The translations under genes and the position numbers were made by a program. Of a stretch of 15,690 bases of DNA, positions 1-10,011 are shown piece by piece (the first letter of the stretch is position 1; each line of letters begins with the position of its first letter). This stretch comes from an uncultured Treponema sp. GTDB taxonomy: Bacteria > Spirochaetota > Spirochaetia > Treponematales > Treponemataceae. The stretch spans positions 1 through 15,690 of the forward strand of contig CAJPOH010000003.1 in the NCBI GenBank assembly GCA_905372205.1. The letters are read 5' to 3'. The notes under the pieces were generated by a model. It was not told the origin of the DNA, made no database searches, and saw nothing but the letters and a program-made list of their open reading frames with translations.

Positions 1-3000
1 GAGTTTAAGAACTCTGACTTTGATATAACAAAAATAAAATTTTTAGGCAAAATTAAAGAAAGTAATGGTATTGCTAGCCTAAAAATAGGATTGGAAAATG
101 ACATTAGTTCATACAAAGATGTTTTAACAACTCGTGTTGTAGAGACGGATGGCACATATAAGTTTGATACATTTGATACATTGTTTAATCTAAGAGAAGA
201 AAAAGAACAAACTCTCATATTAAAAGCTGTGGATGTTGTAGGGCGTGAAACCATCTTAAAAATAAAGGTCTTAGCAGATAAAACAGCACCTGAGTTTAGA
301 AAGGTTAAGCTTGGTGTAAAAGAGTTCGAAGCAAGCAGTGCAACGGATAATTTCACTAACACTGGTAATCTACACATAGGTTCTACCGTGCTTGCCCTAG
401 TAGCTGATGTTTTTGATGGTGGTAGCGGTGTAGATAAGCTAGAAGTTTATAAGGAAGCAACTCCAAATGTTTTACTAAAAACATTTGCCCCTATTCCAAA
501 AGGTAGTGGGTTGTATTCAATAGACAACTCATTAGAGCTTGGACTAGGACAAACTTCACTAGTTTTTGTTTTGTCTGATAAGTTTGGAAAAACAGTCACA
601 TGGAAGTGTGCTGTTACTGTTGAGAATGCATCACTAAATTTGGTATTGAAAGCTAAAACACCTAATCCTACTTTTTCTCAGCTTAAAGATGCTACAACTA
701 TAGAAGCTCGTGGTGAGTTTGAACTTTCTGCAAGTGGAACAAATACCACAGGTGTTTCTCCCTTAGATTTAGAGATTACAGTTGATAAAGATAATGTGCA
801 AGTTCAAAAGGCAAAGCTTTCGCAATTAATTCTTCCTTCTCTTCCCACAGGGGTTACTATTGATGATGGAAAGATTCAAGGACTCAAAAGTGGCACATCG
901 TCTACCGCTGCACAGGAATATAAATTTATATTTAAACCAAATGTTGACGGAAGTGATGATGGTAGGTATGTGTTTAATCTCAATTCAAGCACGGTTACTA
1001 AAAAGTTTGTTGTAATTGTTGACAACAAAGCTCCTGCCATTACGCCTATATATCCAGCACTTGAGGCAACTGCATTCAATGCTAGCACAGATATAAAAAT
1101 AAGTTGCTATGATGAAGCTTCGGGAATAAAAAAAGTTGAGTGTGAATATGAAGCAGGAAAAATTATTGAAATGACACTGGTTAATGGCTCTTACACATGT
1201 AAGATTCCTACGGCGGACGTGCATGAAGGTAGTTACACACTAAAGTTTAAGACAGAAGATAAGCTAGGAAATTCAATAGAGGTTTCGTTGCCATCGCTAG
1301 TCTATGATAAGTCAGTGCCTACTATAAAAGTGGGGGGAGGTATACCCGAAAAAATAGGCCCAAATGATCCTTCCCCTCATGCTGAACTTACCATAGAAGC
1401 AGAAGATAGCAATGCTTTAAAGTCTTTGGTTATTAGCTTGGTTAAGAAAGAAGGAAACGTTGAAAGTTGGAAAGAAGTAAAAAATATTTTGGGCAAAACT
1501 TCTAATAATACTCTTACTTTGGATCCAGCTAAGTTTATAAAAGGTGATGGATTTTATCTATTAAAGATTACGTGTAAAGATGTTGCAGAGAATTCTTCAA
1601 AAACAATTGAAAAAGAAATAAGATATGATTCAACTCCTCCTACATTGAACATTTCTACAGGTTTTCCAACATGGATCAACACTAGAACCTATAAGGTGGA
1701 AGGAACAACTACTGATGGAGATGGTGTTGGTGTTAAAGTTGTAAAATATAAGGTGAATGATGGTGTAGAACAAGCTTTAAGTGGTAAAGATAACTGGGAT
1801 GGTTATGTAGAGCTGAAAGAAGGTGAAAATAACTTAGTCTTTTTTGCTGAAGACGAAGTGAAAAATAAAAGTGTAGAGGTGATGCGTACAATCAAGGTTG
1901 ACACTAAAGCTCCTATCTTGAATTTTGTAACACCGTTAACTGGAGAAAAATTGCTTGCTGATTCCTTGCCTCTGGGTGAGGTTGAGTTTTCTGCAAATGA
2001 TCTACCTTCTGGAAGTGAGCCAGTTTCTGGAATCAAAGAAGTTCGTTATAGTGAAAATCCTAATTCCACCTTTGATGATGCAACTCTTATGACAAAGGCT
2101 GGGAATAACTATAAGGCTAATATCACATCAATACCACCAGTATCTGAGTATTATTTTTGGGCAAAAGATATAGCTGGTAATGTTTCTGGCGTTAAGAAAA
2201 TAAAGGTTGAAGTTGATAACAGTCGACCTCAAATTTCCTTAAAACGAATTACACCGGAGGTCGAAATATCTTCTACAAAATATACCAATAAAATTACAAC
2301 TATAATGGGTACAGCAAGTGATGATCGCGGAATTAAAGATATTAAGATACGAGACGAAAGTGGGCATGAATTAAATGGTTTTGAAAAAGGAGATTGGAGT
2401 TTTGAAGGAAACAAAACTGCCACTTTTAGTTTTTCTTTTGATACTGCACAATATAATAATGGCAGTGTGTTGAAAATTAAAGCAACTGCCACAGACATTG
2501 CAGGAAATGAAAAAGATAGTGATTGGTTTTATGTGAATATCAAGCAAGAAACTGATATTCCTGTTGTTACTGTTTCTAGTTTTGAAAAAATTAATGAAAC
2601 ACCATTGATTCGTGCTGGTCAATTGAGTGGAACTGTTACTGATGATGATGGCATTGAGGAGATGTGGATTAAGATTGGAACGGATAGCTACAAGCCTATT
2701 GAAAAACAAGGGCAAGGAATTGGTTTTTGGTCATGGTTGTATAAATTACCATCAGGTTTAGAGGATGGTTCTTTTTCGTTAAAATTTAAAGTGAAGGATA
2801 CTAAAGGTACTGAGTTTGAAGTGGGCGACACTATCCCTCTTAAAAGGGTGAGAGTGAAAGGTAGTGAAGATAAGGATGTGTTCAAGGATGGAAATATAAG
2901 CTTCAATTATGATAGGACTCCTCCAAAATTTAGTGATAATGGGGTGCGTTTTTCTCTTGATGCTACTTTCCCACCGCCTTCTGGTGCTATCACTGAATAT

Positions 3001-6000
3001 GGAAAGATGGGTATGCCATTAGGTTCTAACACAGTGTTGGGCAACAAAAATAAAAAGGTTATTTCTGTTAGAGTTTTAGCAGGAGATAAGTTAGGGCTTA
3101 AAACTGCAACTCTTACATTAGGAAATGTTACTAAAACATTGCCAAGTGGCTCTGCACCTATTTCTTCGATAAGAGAAAATAATTTTGATGTGATAGATTT
3201 TAATGGCGTGAATATTTCAGGTGTTAATGAGGGTAGCTTACCGCTTAAGATAGAAGTTACTGATAATTCAGGCTTCAATCAAACTTGGCAAACAACTTGT
3301 ATTGTGGATTTTAAAGAACCGTTGGTAGAAATTACATCTCCAACAGACACTGTGTATTACGGTGAAATCTCGCTAGCAGGAAAAATTACTGATGAACCAG
3401 CTACTATAGGTTCATCTGTTTCTGGCGTTGATGTAGATTCCATTACTTATAGTATTGGAAACTCGGGTTTTGTTAGAGAACATAGAGATGGTGCTACTCT
3501 TATGAGTAGTATAGAAAACACTTCGGCTACTTGGACAATTAAGATTCCAAACATTGGAAAATATGAAACAAGACATGGAGCTACAATGTCTGTACACAAT
3601 CCTAGATTTTGGAGTGTTCCAATTAAAATTAAAGGACAAGACAAAGCAGGTAATGAAGTAACTTCTACTACCTATAACATTGAATTTGACCCAAACGGTG
3701 AAGTTCCGTACGTAGATATTCTTTCTCCTCATAATGAGGCTGTTTTGGGTGGCACTGTCGCTTTAAATGGTATTGCAAGAGTTGCAAATCCAGCTAGTGG
3801 CAAGCATGTAGAAGAGATTTACTTACAGTTGAGTGAGACAAATGTGTTTAATGGTACTTCGTTGATGATTGAAAGCAAAGATTATGGTCAAAGTAATGGT
3901 GTAATGATTTTTGCTGATCCAAATATTGTTTATTGGAGTAAATCTTTTAATGCTTCTGATTTATTACAAGGAACTCATTCTAGGGAATTTTATTTTAGAT
4001 TGAGAGGTAAATCAGGCACTACTTTTGGTGAATGGACAAATCCTAGAAAATTTACGGTTAGTGATGATGTTGCAGAGTTTTCAAGCATTAGGCTTGTGAA
4101 TGCTAATTTATCATTTAATAAAGAATATAAGGCTAATGATACGTGGCTCATAGGGGATGATTATAGAATTAAAGGTAGTGTTACTCATTCGTCTGGTATA
4201 AGAGCCATAGATGCAAGGACAGGCAGTGTTGGAAGTGGAATACAGTCTCTTGGACCGTCAGATCCGTCATGGTTTACAGATTACTATACTAAGTTTGATA
4301 TACCGATAAGAACTACCCATTATTCTTCAAAATATGGTTATATTGAGTTTGATATTGAAGCTACTGATAAAAGAGATTTTCCTCATGCAAAAACGGTTTC
4401 CCAAAAGATTCTATTGAAGTATGATAATTCGGTGCCTTCTTGTGCAATTGGCAAGTTTATATTTGCTGATAGTGCCAGTTTTTCGGCTGGTAAGTTTACA
4501 CCTTCTCAGGAATTAACAAGAAAAGATATGGCTCATTATAGCGTGTTGGTAAATGGTAAAAGCTATAAAATTGTAGCAATTGCGGGAGCTAGTGGAAGAG
4601 AAGTTGAATTAGAAAATGCTACAGATCTTTCTGGTATGTTTGATTTTTCTGTAGTAAAGGAAGAAAAAATCCTTGAAGGAAATGATTGTCAGATTGAGGG
4701 AGTTGCTGAAGATTCAGGTAGTGGAGTGCAAAAGGTAACTATCAAATTGAAAGTAGGCAGTAATATTGAAGAAGTTACCATAAATAGAGTTTCAGACTAT
4801 GAGAAATTTTTAGCAAAAAGAGGAAATATAGTAAGTTTCAAAACAGGTATTAATACCACGCGTGTTCCTAATGGAAAAGGAACGCTTATCATAACTGTAA
4901 CTGATGAAGCAGGAAATGAAGTAACTCAAAGTTTGCAGGAAGTGTTGGTAAAAAATTCTCCTGTTGCCATTAGTAATGTTATTTTTGCAACTGATTTAAG
5001 TGGAAATGGCTCGTATGATGGAGATGAAGTTTATGATTCTGTAGCAAAAAATCCTAGTGTAGCAACAGAAAATAGATGGGGATGGAATGATGAGCGTGAT
5101 TTTAGAGGTAAAATTGATGTTTCTAAAGTGTTCACTTATAAAGATAAGCAAAAATCATATTTGAAGGTTGTATGTATAGGTGGCTATAAGAATCTAAAAG
5201 CTTCTCTTTATAGAGTAAGTTCTAGTCAGGAAGCTCAATTTGATTCTCTTGAAATAGAAAAGTTTACTAATTTAGGAACTCCAATAACATTTGTTACAAA
5301 TTCTAACAATCCTGACACAGAAAGAGAGTTAAAGTTGGATTTGAATAATGTTCTTTCTGAAACCCTAGATAATGGAAAAGGCAAGTTTATATTAAAAATT
5401 ACTGATGATTCCGTAGATAGTTCTTGGTATGCAGGAATGAAGATTGCTACCAAAGTTGAGATAGGTGATGGTATTGCCCCTAGAGGTGCTATTTTTCCAT
5501 TCTTCTATAATAGCGATAAGGATAAGCTTGAAGAAGTAGAAGAACAAAAGCTTTCTAGTGTGAAGTATGAAGGAAATGAACCTAAGGGACATATTGAAAT
5601 AGGTAATTTTGAGACTAATGAAGCATCTAGTGTTTCAGGAAAGGTGATTTTGCGTGGTTTCTGTTATGATAATGCAAAGATTAAAACAATAAAATTAACC
5701 TTGCCAAAAGATACTAAGAGTGGTGGAAAGCGTGTAGAAGGCACAGAAATTAAAACCTGTAATTATAATGGAAGCAGTTGGACAGGCGACTTAACTATAA
5801 AAGAAAGTCATTTTACCAACACCGGGCATTATGTTGAGTGGGAGTATGAATGGGATAGCAATACGACGCTCTGTGCTAAAGATGCTAAAATAAAATTAGA
5901 AGTTGTAGACTTTGCAAATAAGGTTAGTGGTACATCATTTGTAGGACGTAACATAAAAGAAGGGGAGCGTCTTGCAAATGACAGGGCTATAAAACTAGCA

Positions 6001-8031
6001 AGTGGTGATGTTGCCAATAAATATGATGTTTTGGCATTAACAGATAAAGATGAAAAAGTTTATTTTGTGCGTGTGGCTGGGGTAAAAGATGGAGAGGTTT
6101 CTTGGGAAAATGTTAATGTGCCAAAGACTATAAAAAATTATGCTTTGTATAATGGGGATGTAAATGTTCCTTCTATGAAAATTAACGTAGTGCCATATAT
6201 AACTAAGGTTACAACGTCTCTTTCTTTTTACAGTATGGCAACTCCTTCTCTTTATGATAGAACAGCTTTAGGACGTTATCCATGCCGAGAAGATGAAATA
6301 ATAGCAGTTGAAGGTTTTAACCTCAAGGATGCAAATTTCTATATTGGAGAAAAGGACTTAGGTTCTCAAACGACTTTGAATATGAAAACTGCTAAATCTG
6401 GAGCTTTAGAGGCAAGAGTAGGATATAAAGAAGGTTCTGAAGATGTGGTAGTTAAGTCGTTAAACAATACTGATGATAATGATAGAGCTTATAATAAATG
6501 CCCAAACAAAATTAACAACGACTTATTAAATAATGATGTGTTCATTGATGTGTGGGAGTTTAAGGATGGGGCCTATCCTAGTGATGGTTCTATTACATAT
6601 CCTGTTATGAAAGTCTCTCCTAAAGATGGTAAGGTTGGTCTAGCTTTTGCTAATGGTGTTACACTTTTTAATATGCCGGGATATGATTCTTCAAATTCGA
6701 ATTGGAGAAGTGCAAGACGATTTGATAAAAACTGGGCTCAATATGTTTTCACTGATTTTGCTTTTGATGATAATGATTATAGTTATGGAATGGCAACAGG
6801 TGTTGATATGAATAAAAATAGTGATACTAGTGGTGTAGCTTCTTACTCAAAGTTTGTTGCAAGGCGAGCTGGTACAATTGATAAGCTAAATAATTATGGA
6901 AATAATAGTGGTTCAAAAAATGGTTGGGGACAACGTCTCGAAAATATTGGTACAACTGATAATCCGTATACTGCAGACCCTGACCGAATTCAATCTCCTT
7001 CAATTGCAACAGTTACCGGTTCAGGAGATACAACATACGTGTATTTAGCATACTATGATGCAATAAATAAACATATTCGTTATAGATGGGGAACTGTATC
7101 GCATGGTAATAATTCTAATGGACCTACTTATGGTGGACAATTGAATGATTTAACAGGGTATGGGAGAATGCAAGAACCAGATAAGAAATATTACAGCCTT
7201 TTAGCGGGTCCTGAAACTAAAAAAGGTGCAACTTCTATACCTAATTTGCAAGGTTCTACTGGGGCTGATAAAGCCGGTAAGTATGTGTCTATTGGTGCAA
7301 TTAAAAATGGTTCAGCAGATGTAGTTGTGGCTCTTTGGTATAACTTTCAGGCACGTTCTTTGATGTATGCTTACTGTGATGATCCACAAAAGGATAATGT
7401 CACATGGCAGGGGGTGCAAACAGTTGATGTAGGTGGTGAATATGTGAAGTGTGCAGTTGATAGGGATAAGGGAATACACGTGGCATATTATAGCAATGGA
7501 GATTTAAAGTATGCTTACCTTTCTTCTTATAGTAGTGCTAGCTGGAAAATTGCAACTGTAGACTCATATTCTCTTGCAGGAACTCATGTTTCTATAGATT
7601 TAGCAAAAGACCCTACCACAAGAAAATGGGTGCCATATATTGGCTATTACATGCCGGGCAATGCTAATGCACGTCTTGCTTATCTTGTTGGTGGCATTAA
7701 TTATGATGTCCCTAATGGGGCTGAGAATGAAAAATATACAGGTAAGTGGGAGATAAGCATTGTTCCAACTGCACATGTTGTTAGAGAGTATAGAATTAGT
7801 GTAGGCGTTTGGGGAGATCCAAATAATGGATATGTTCTTACAGCAATCCCTGTTGCACAAATACCAGAAAATGAGTGGTGGTCTGGTGGTAATAAATGGA
7901 CTGATTGGAAGGGGGTTCAACCTGAAGGTAAAGATGGCGAATCTATTGTGGGTGGCAATGGTACTGCTAATCCAATATTAGGCTATGCTGTTGAAGAAAA
8001 GGGAGCTTTTGAGTTAGCTCAGAAAAAATAA
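1..8031 (+). CDS. Giant Ig-like repeat protein with C-terminal beta-propeller-like region (5' end outside window)
   Basis: The frame is open from base 1 with no stop, so this is the C-terminal 2676 residues of a longer protein. A TTG at 91 is not its start, because the sequence before it is also open and Ig-like. Residues about 1-1830 (window numbering) are a chain of Ig-like units of roughly 100 residues. Linkers of the form D-x-T/S-x-P occur at D93, D341, D436, D543, D634, D739, D971 and D1475, with a looser one at D1103; each is usually followed by a D-x-S-G-I/V turn. Residues about 2065-2125 (PYITKVTTSLS, then EGFNL) resemble an IPT/TIG domain. From about residue 2200 to the end, units such as VYLAYYD, VVVALWYN and IHVAYYSNGDLKYAYL recur about every 50 residues, like propeller blades. 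No LPXTG or outer-membrane-barrel ending is visible. The architecture suggests an exported or surface protein, possibly binding or adhesive, but the signal sequence is out of view and the function is unknown. It ends at its own terminator. Confidence 0.93.
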   Translation, partial: EFKNSDFDITKIKFLGKIKESNGIASLKIGLENDISSYKDVLTTRVVETDGTYKFDTFDTLFNLREEKEQTLILKAVDVVGRETILKIKVLADKTAPEFRKVKLGVKEFEASSATDNFTNTGNLHIGSTVLALVADVFDGGSGVDKLEVYKEATPNVLLKTFAPIPKGSGLYSIDNSLELGLGQTSLVFVLSDKFGKTVTWKCAVTVENASLNLVLKAKTPNPTFSQLKDATTIEARGEFELSASGTNTTGVSPLDLEITVDKDNVQVQKAKLSQLILPSLPTGVTIDDGKIQGLKSGTSSTAAQEYKFIFKPNVDGSDDGRYVFNLNSSTVTKKFVVIVDNKAPAITPIYPALEATAFNASTDIKISCYDEASGIKKVECEYEAGKIIEMTLVNGSYTCKIPTADVHEGSYTLKFKTEDKLGNSIEVSLPSLVYDKSVPTIKVGGGIPEKIGPNDPSPHAELTIEAEDSNALKSLVISLVKKEGNVESWKEVKNILGKTSNNTLTLDPAKFIKGDGFYLLKITCKDVAENSSKTIEKEIRYDSTPPTLNISTGFPTWINTRTYKVEGTTTDGDGVGVKVVKYKVNDGVEQALSGKDNWDGYVELKEGENNLVFFAEDEVKNKSVEVMRTIKVDTKAPILNFVTPLTGEKLLADSLPLGEVEFSANDLPSGSEPVSGIKEVRYSENPNSTFDDATLMTKAGNNYKANITSIPPVSEYYFWAKDIAGNVSGVKKIKVEVDNSRPQISLKRITPEVEISSTKYTNKITTIMGTASDDRGIKDIKIRDESGHELNGFEKGDWSFEGNKTATFSFSFDTAQYNNGSVLKIKATATDIAGNEKDSDWFYVNIKQETDIPVVTVSSFEKINETPLIRAGQLSGTVTDDDGIEEMWIKIGTDSYKPIEKQGQGIGFWSWLYKLPSGLEDGSFSLKFKVKDTKGTEFEVGDTIPLKRVRVKGSEDKDVFKDGNISFNYDRTPPKFSDNGVRFSLDATFPPPSGAITEYGKMGMPLGSNTVLGNKNKKVISVRVLAGDKLGLKTATLTLGNVTKTLPSGSAPISSIRENNFDVIDFNGVNISGVNEGSLPLKIEVTDNSGFNQTWQTTCIVDFKEPLVEITSPTDTVYYGEISLAGKITDEPATIGSSVSGVDVDSITYSIGNSGFVREHRDGATLMSSIENTSATWTIKIPNIGKYETRHGATMSVHNPRFWSVPIKIKGQDKAGNEVTSTTYNIEFDPNGEVPYVDILSPHNEAVLGGTVALNGIARVANPASGKHVEEIYLQLSETNVFNGTSLMIESKDYGQSNGVMIFADPNIVYWSKSFNASDLLQGTHSREFYFRLRGKSGTTFGEWTNPRKFTVSDDVAEFSSIRLVNANLSFNKEYKANDTWLIGDDYRIKGSVTHSSGIRAIDARTGSVGSGIQSLGPSDPSWFTDYYTKFDIPIRTTHYSSKYGYIEFDIEATDKRDFPHAKTVSQKILLKYDNSVPSCAIGKFIFADSASFSAGKFTPSQELTRKDMAHYSVLVNGKSYKIVAIAGASGREVELENATDLSGMFDFSVVKEEKILEGNDCQIEGVAEDSGSGVQKVTIKLKVGSNIEEVTINRVSDYEKFLAKRGNIVSFKTGINTTRVPNGKGTLIITVTDEAGNEVTQSLQEVLVKNSPVAISNVIFATDLSGNGSYDGDEVYDSVAKNPSVATENRWGWNDERDFRGKIDVSKVFTYKDKQKSYLKVVCIGGYKNLKASLYRVSSSQEAQFDSLEIEKFTNLGTPITFVTNSNNPDTERELKLDLNNVLSETLDNGKGKFILKITDDSVDSSWYAGMKIATKVEIGDGIAPRGAIFPFFYNSDKDKLEEVEEQKLSSVKYEGNEPKGHIEIGNFETNEASSVSGKVILRGFCYDNAKIKTIKLTLPKDTKSGGKRVEGTEIKTCNYNGSSWTGDLTIKESHFTNTGHYVEWEYEWDSNTTLCAKDAKIKLEVVDFANKVSGTSFVGRNIKEGERLANDRAIKLASGDVANKYDVLALTDKDEKVYFVRVAGVKDGEVSWENVNVPKTIKNYALYNGDVNVPSMKINVVPYITKVTTSLSFYSMATPSLYDRTALGRYPCREDEIIAVEGFNLKDANFYIGEKDLGSQTTLNMKTAKSGALEARVGYKEGSEDVVVKSLNNTDDNDRAYNKCPNKINNDLLNNDVFIDVWEFKDGAYPSDGSITYPVMKVSPKDGKVGLAFANGVTLFNMPGYDSSNSNWRSARRFDKNWAQYVFTDFAFDDNDYSYGMATGVDMNKNSDTSGVASYSKFVARRAGTIDKLNNYGNNSGSKNGWGQRLENIGTTDNPYTADPDRIQSPSIATVTGSGDTTYVYLAYYDAINKHIRYRWGTVSHGNNSNGPTYGGQLNDLTGYGRMQEPDKKYYSLLAGPETKKGATSIPNLQGSTGADKAGKYVSIGAIKNGSADVVVALWYNFQARSLMYAYCDDPQKDNVTWQGVQTVDVGGEYVKCAVDRDKGIHVAYYSNGDLKYAYLSSYSSASWKIATVDSYSLAGTHVSIDLAKDPTTRKWVPYIGYYMPGNANARLAYLVGGINYDVPNGAENEKYTGKWEISIVPTAHVVREYRISVGVWGDPNNGYVLTAIPVAQIPENEWWSGGNKWTDWKGVQPEGKDGESIVGGNGTANPILGYAVEEKGAFELAQKK

Positions 8032-8094
8032 ACAAAAATAAGGTATATTAGATTGAAAGCTAGGATATATCTTTTATAAAACAAGCTTTTTTAA

Positions 8095-8133
8095 CTATCC
8101 ATATTGATGATTTCAATGTGGATAGTTTTTTTT
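8095..8133 (+). terminator. Strong rho-independent terminator after the giant repeat gene
   Basis: Bases 8095-8107 pair with 8113-8125: 13 base pairs, all Watson-Crick except one T-G, around a 5-base loop (8108-8112). Eight T residues follow directly (8126-8133). It begins 63 bases after the stop codon of the giant protein and should separate that gene from alaS. On the minus strand no T-run follows the stem, so it acts in one direction. A weaker hairpin just upstream (8055-8061 with 8084-8090, then more T) may assist. The rest of the 172-base gap (8032-8203) holds no gene that I can see. Confidence 0.92.
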
Positions 8134-8188
8134 ATTCATTTTGATTATATTAAATGCCAGATGTTTTGTTGCTTGATATATTTCAGGC

Positions 8189-8194
8189 AGAGGA
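8189..8194 (+). promoter_or_regulatory. Ribosome binding site of alaS
   Basis: AGAGGA lies 9 bases before the ATG at 8204 and fixes the alaS start. A promoter must lie between the terminator at 8133 and this site, but I see no convincing -35/-10 pair in the AT-rich stretch. Confidence 0.7.
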
Positions 8195-8203
8195 TAAGAT
8201 TAT

Positions 8204-10006
8204 ATGAGAGATACTATTACTGCAAATGAGTTGCGTTCAATGTATATTGAATTTTTTAAAAGCAAGGGGCATAAAGAGATTTCGGGAAAGTCTTTAGTTC
8301 CAGAAAATGATCCCACAGTCTTATTTACAACTGCAGGAATGCACCCCTTAGTTCCATATATTTCAGGTGAAGATCATCCACAAGGGAAAAGACTTACAGA
8401 TTTTCAAAAATGTATACGTACAGGGGACATAAATGAAGTAGGCGATGCTTCTCACCTAACCTTTTTTGAAATGCTTGGTAATTGGTCTTTAGGAGATTAT
8501 TTCAAGAAAGAAGCTATTGCTTTTAGCTTTGAGTTTTTGACAAGCGATGAATATTTGGGTATCCCTGTTGAAAAGATCTCTATTACAGCGTTTGAAGGAG
8601 ACGAAAATGTTCCAAAAGATGAAGAAACTGCAAAGATATGGGAAAGTCATGGAATTCCTTCTAATCACATTTATTTTTTGCCTCGTGAAGACAATTGGTG
8701 GGGACCGGCTGGAATGACAGGTCCTTGTGGTCCAGATACTGAAATATTTATTGACACTGGCAAAGAGCCATGTTCGCATAATTGTAAGCCAGGATGCCAT
8801 TGTGGTAAATACTTTGAAATATGGAACAATGTGTTCATGCAGTATTTCAAAAATACTGATGGTTCTTATTCCCCGCTAAAAAGAGCTTGTGTTGATACAG
8901 GCATGGGAATAGAGCGAACAGTTACTATGTTGCAAGGTAAAAAATCTGTCTATGATACTGAAGTCTTTGCTGCCCTCATAAAAAAAATAGAAGGACTAAG
9001 CGGAACTAGCTATGGAAAAAATGCTGAAGTGGATAAATCTATTAGAATTATTGCTGATCATACAAGAACGAGTACTTTTATCTTAGGTGATGCAAAAACC
9101 ATTACACCGTCAAATATTGGAGCAGGTTATGTGCTACGTCGCCTTATCCGCCGTGCTGTCCGTCATGGAAAAAAGCTAGGTTTAAATGAATCTTTCTTAC
9201 CCTTGCTTAGCGATATAGTAATAGAAGAAAACAAAGTTGCTTACCCAGAACTAAAAGAAAAAGCTAACCATATAAAAGAAGAACTAGAAAAAGAAGAAAA
9301 GAAGTTTATGGAAACTTTGCGAAAAGGTGAAGCAGAGTTTGAAAAAATGTTGCCTAATTTGCTTAAAGATTCAAAAAAACTAATATCTGGTCGACTTGCT
9401 TTTAGACTTTATGATACTTATGGCTTTCCTATAGAGCTTACAGAAGAACTAGCAAGAGAAAATGGACTTGAAGTAGACATGGAGGGTTTTAACAAGGCAT
9501 TTGAAAAACATCAAGAAATTTCTAGATCTGGTTCGGAGCAAGCATTTAAGGGGGGACTTGCCGATCACTCAGAAGAGACTACAGCATATCATACTGCAAC
9601 CCACCTATTGCATCAAGCTTTGCGTATGGTATTGGGCGAGCATGTTATGCAAAAGGGAAGCAACATAACGGCAGAACGTTTGCGTTTTGATTTTTCACAC
9701 CCTGCTCCAATGACGGAAGAAGAAAAGAAAAAAGTAGAAGACATTGTAAACGAGCAAATCGAAAGAGATTTACAAGTAAGTATGAAAATGCAACCACTAG
9801 AAGAAGCAAAAAAAGAAGGTGCTATTGCCTTGTTTGGTGAAAAATATGATGACGTGGTAAAAGTTTATTCTATAGGGGACTTTTCTAAAGAAGTTTGTGG
9901 TGGCCCTCACGTCAAAAACACTGGTTGCTTAGGACATTTTGTCATTAAAAAAGAACAATCTTCTTCTTCAGGAGTGCGTCGTATTAAAGCGGTGCTAGAA
10001 AAGTAA
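8204..10006 (+). CDS. alaS: Alanine--tRNA ligase, short spirochaete-type form
   Basis: Charges tRNA-Ala with alanine in the cytoplasm and clears mischarged tRNA. The class II catalytic core is at the N-terminus (TFFEMLGNWSLGDYF near residue 90; IWNNVFMQYF near 206; RRAVRHGKKLG near 320). The editing site keeps both zinc motifs: H463-T-A-T-H467 and C565-G-G-P-H569. The protein has 600 residues against about 876 in Escherichia coli. It stops just after the editing domain, so the C-terminal oligomerisation/tRNA-binding (C-Ala, DHHA1) domain is absent. The stretch between the helical tRNA-binding region and HTATH is also much shorter than usual, so the beta-barrel part of the editing module is probably missing. 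A cysteine cluster (C190, C194, C198, C200) sits in the catalytic domain where the E. coli enzyme has none that I recall; it may bind a metal. Similar short enzymes are known in spirochaetes, so this is not a truncation. It appears to be a single-gene unit, with a terminator before it and a structured element after it. Confidence 0.97.
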   Translation: MRDTITANELRSMYIEFFKSKGHKEISGKSLVPENDPTVLFTTAGMHPLVPYISGEDHPQGKRLTDFQKCIRTGDINEVGDASHLTFFEMLGNWSLGDYFKKEAIAFSFEFLTSDEYLGIPVEKISITAFEGDENVPKDEETAKIWESHGIPSNHIYFLPREDNWWGPAGMTGPCGPDTEIFIDTGKEPCSHNCKPGCHCGKYFEIWNNVFMQYFKNTDGSYSPLKRACVDTGMGIERTVTMLQGKKSVYDTEVFAALIKKIEGLSGTSYGKNAEVDKSIRIIADHTRTSTFILGDAKTITPSNIGAGYVLRRLIRRAVRHGKKLGLNESFLPLLSDIVIEENKVAYPELKEKANHIKEELEKEEKKFMETLRKGEAEFEKMLPNLLKDSKKLISGRLAFRLYDTYGFPIELTEELARENGLEVDMEGFNKAFEKHQEISRSGSEQAFKGGLADHSEETTAYHTATHLLHQALRMVLGEHVMQKGSNITAERLRFDFSHPAPMTEEEKKKVEDIVNEQIERDLQVSMKMQPLEEAKKEGAIALFGEKYDDVVKVYSIGDFSKEVCGGPHVKNTGCLGHFVIKKEQSSSSGVRRIKAVLEK

Positions 10007-10011
10007 TCTTT

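Noticed and set aside
91..93. TTG as the start of the giant protein
   Set aside because: The frame is open and continues with similar Ig-like sequence back to base 1, so the true start lies upstream of the window.
876..7920. Many minus-strand reading frames inside the giant gene
   Set aside because: They lack recognisable motifs and ribosome sites and mirror the codon pattern of the plus-strand gene.
8141..8182. Promoter for alaS from TTGATT and TATATT motifs
   Set aside because: No pair has a usable spacing, and such motifs are expected by chance in AT-rich DNA.
8204..10006. alaS as a truncated pseudogene
   Set aside because: It is shorter than most, but both catalytic and editing motifs are intact and short forms are normal in spirochaetes.
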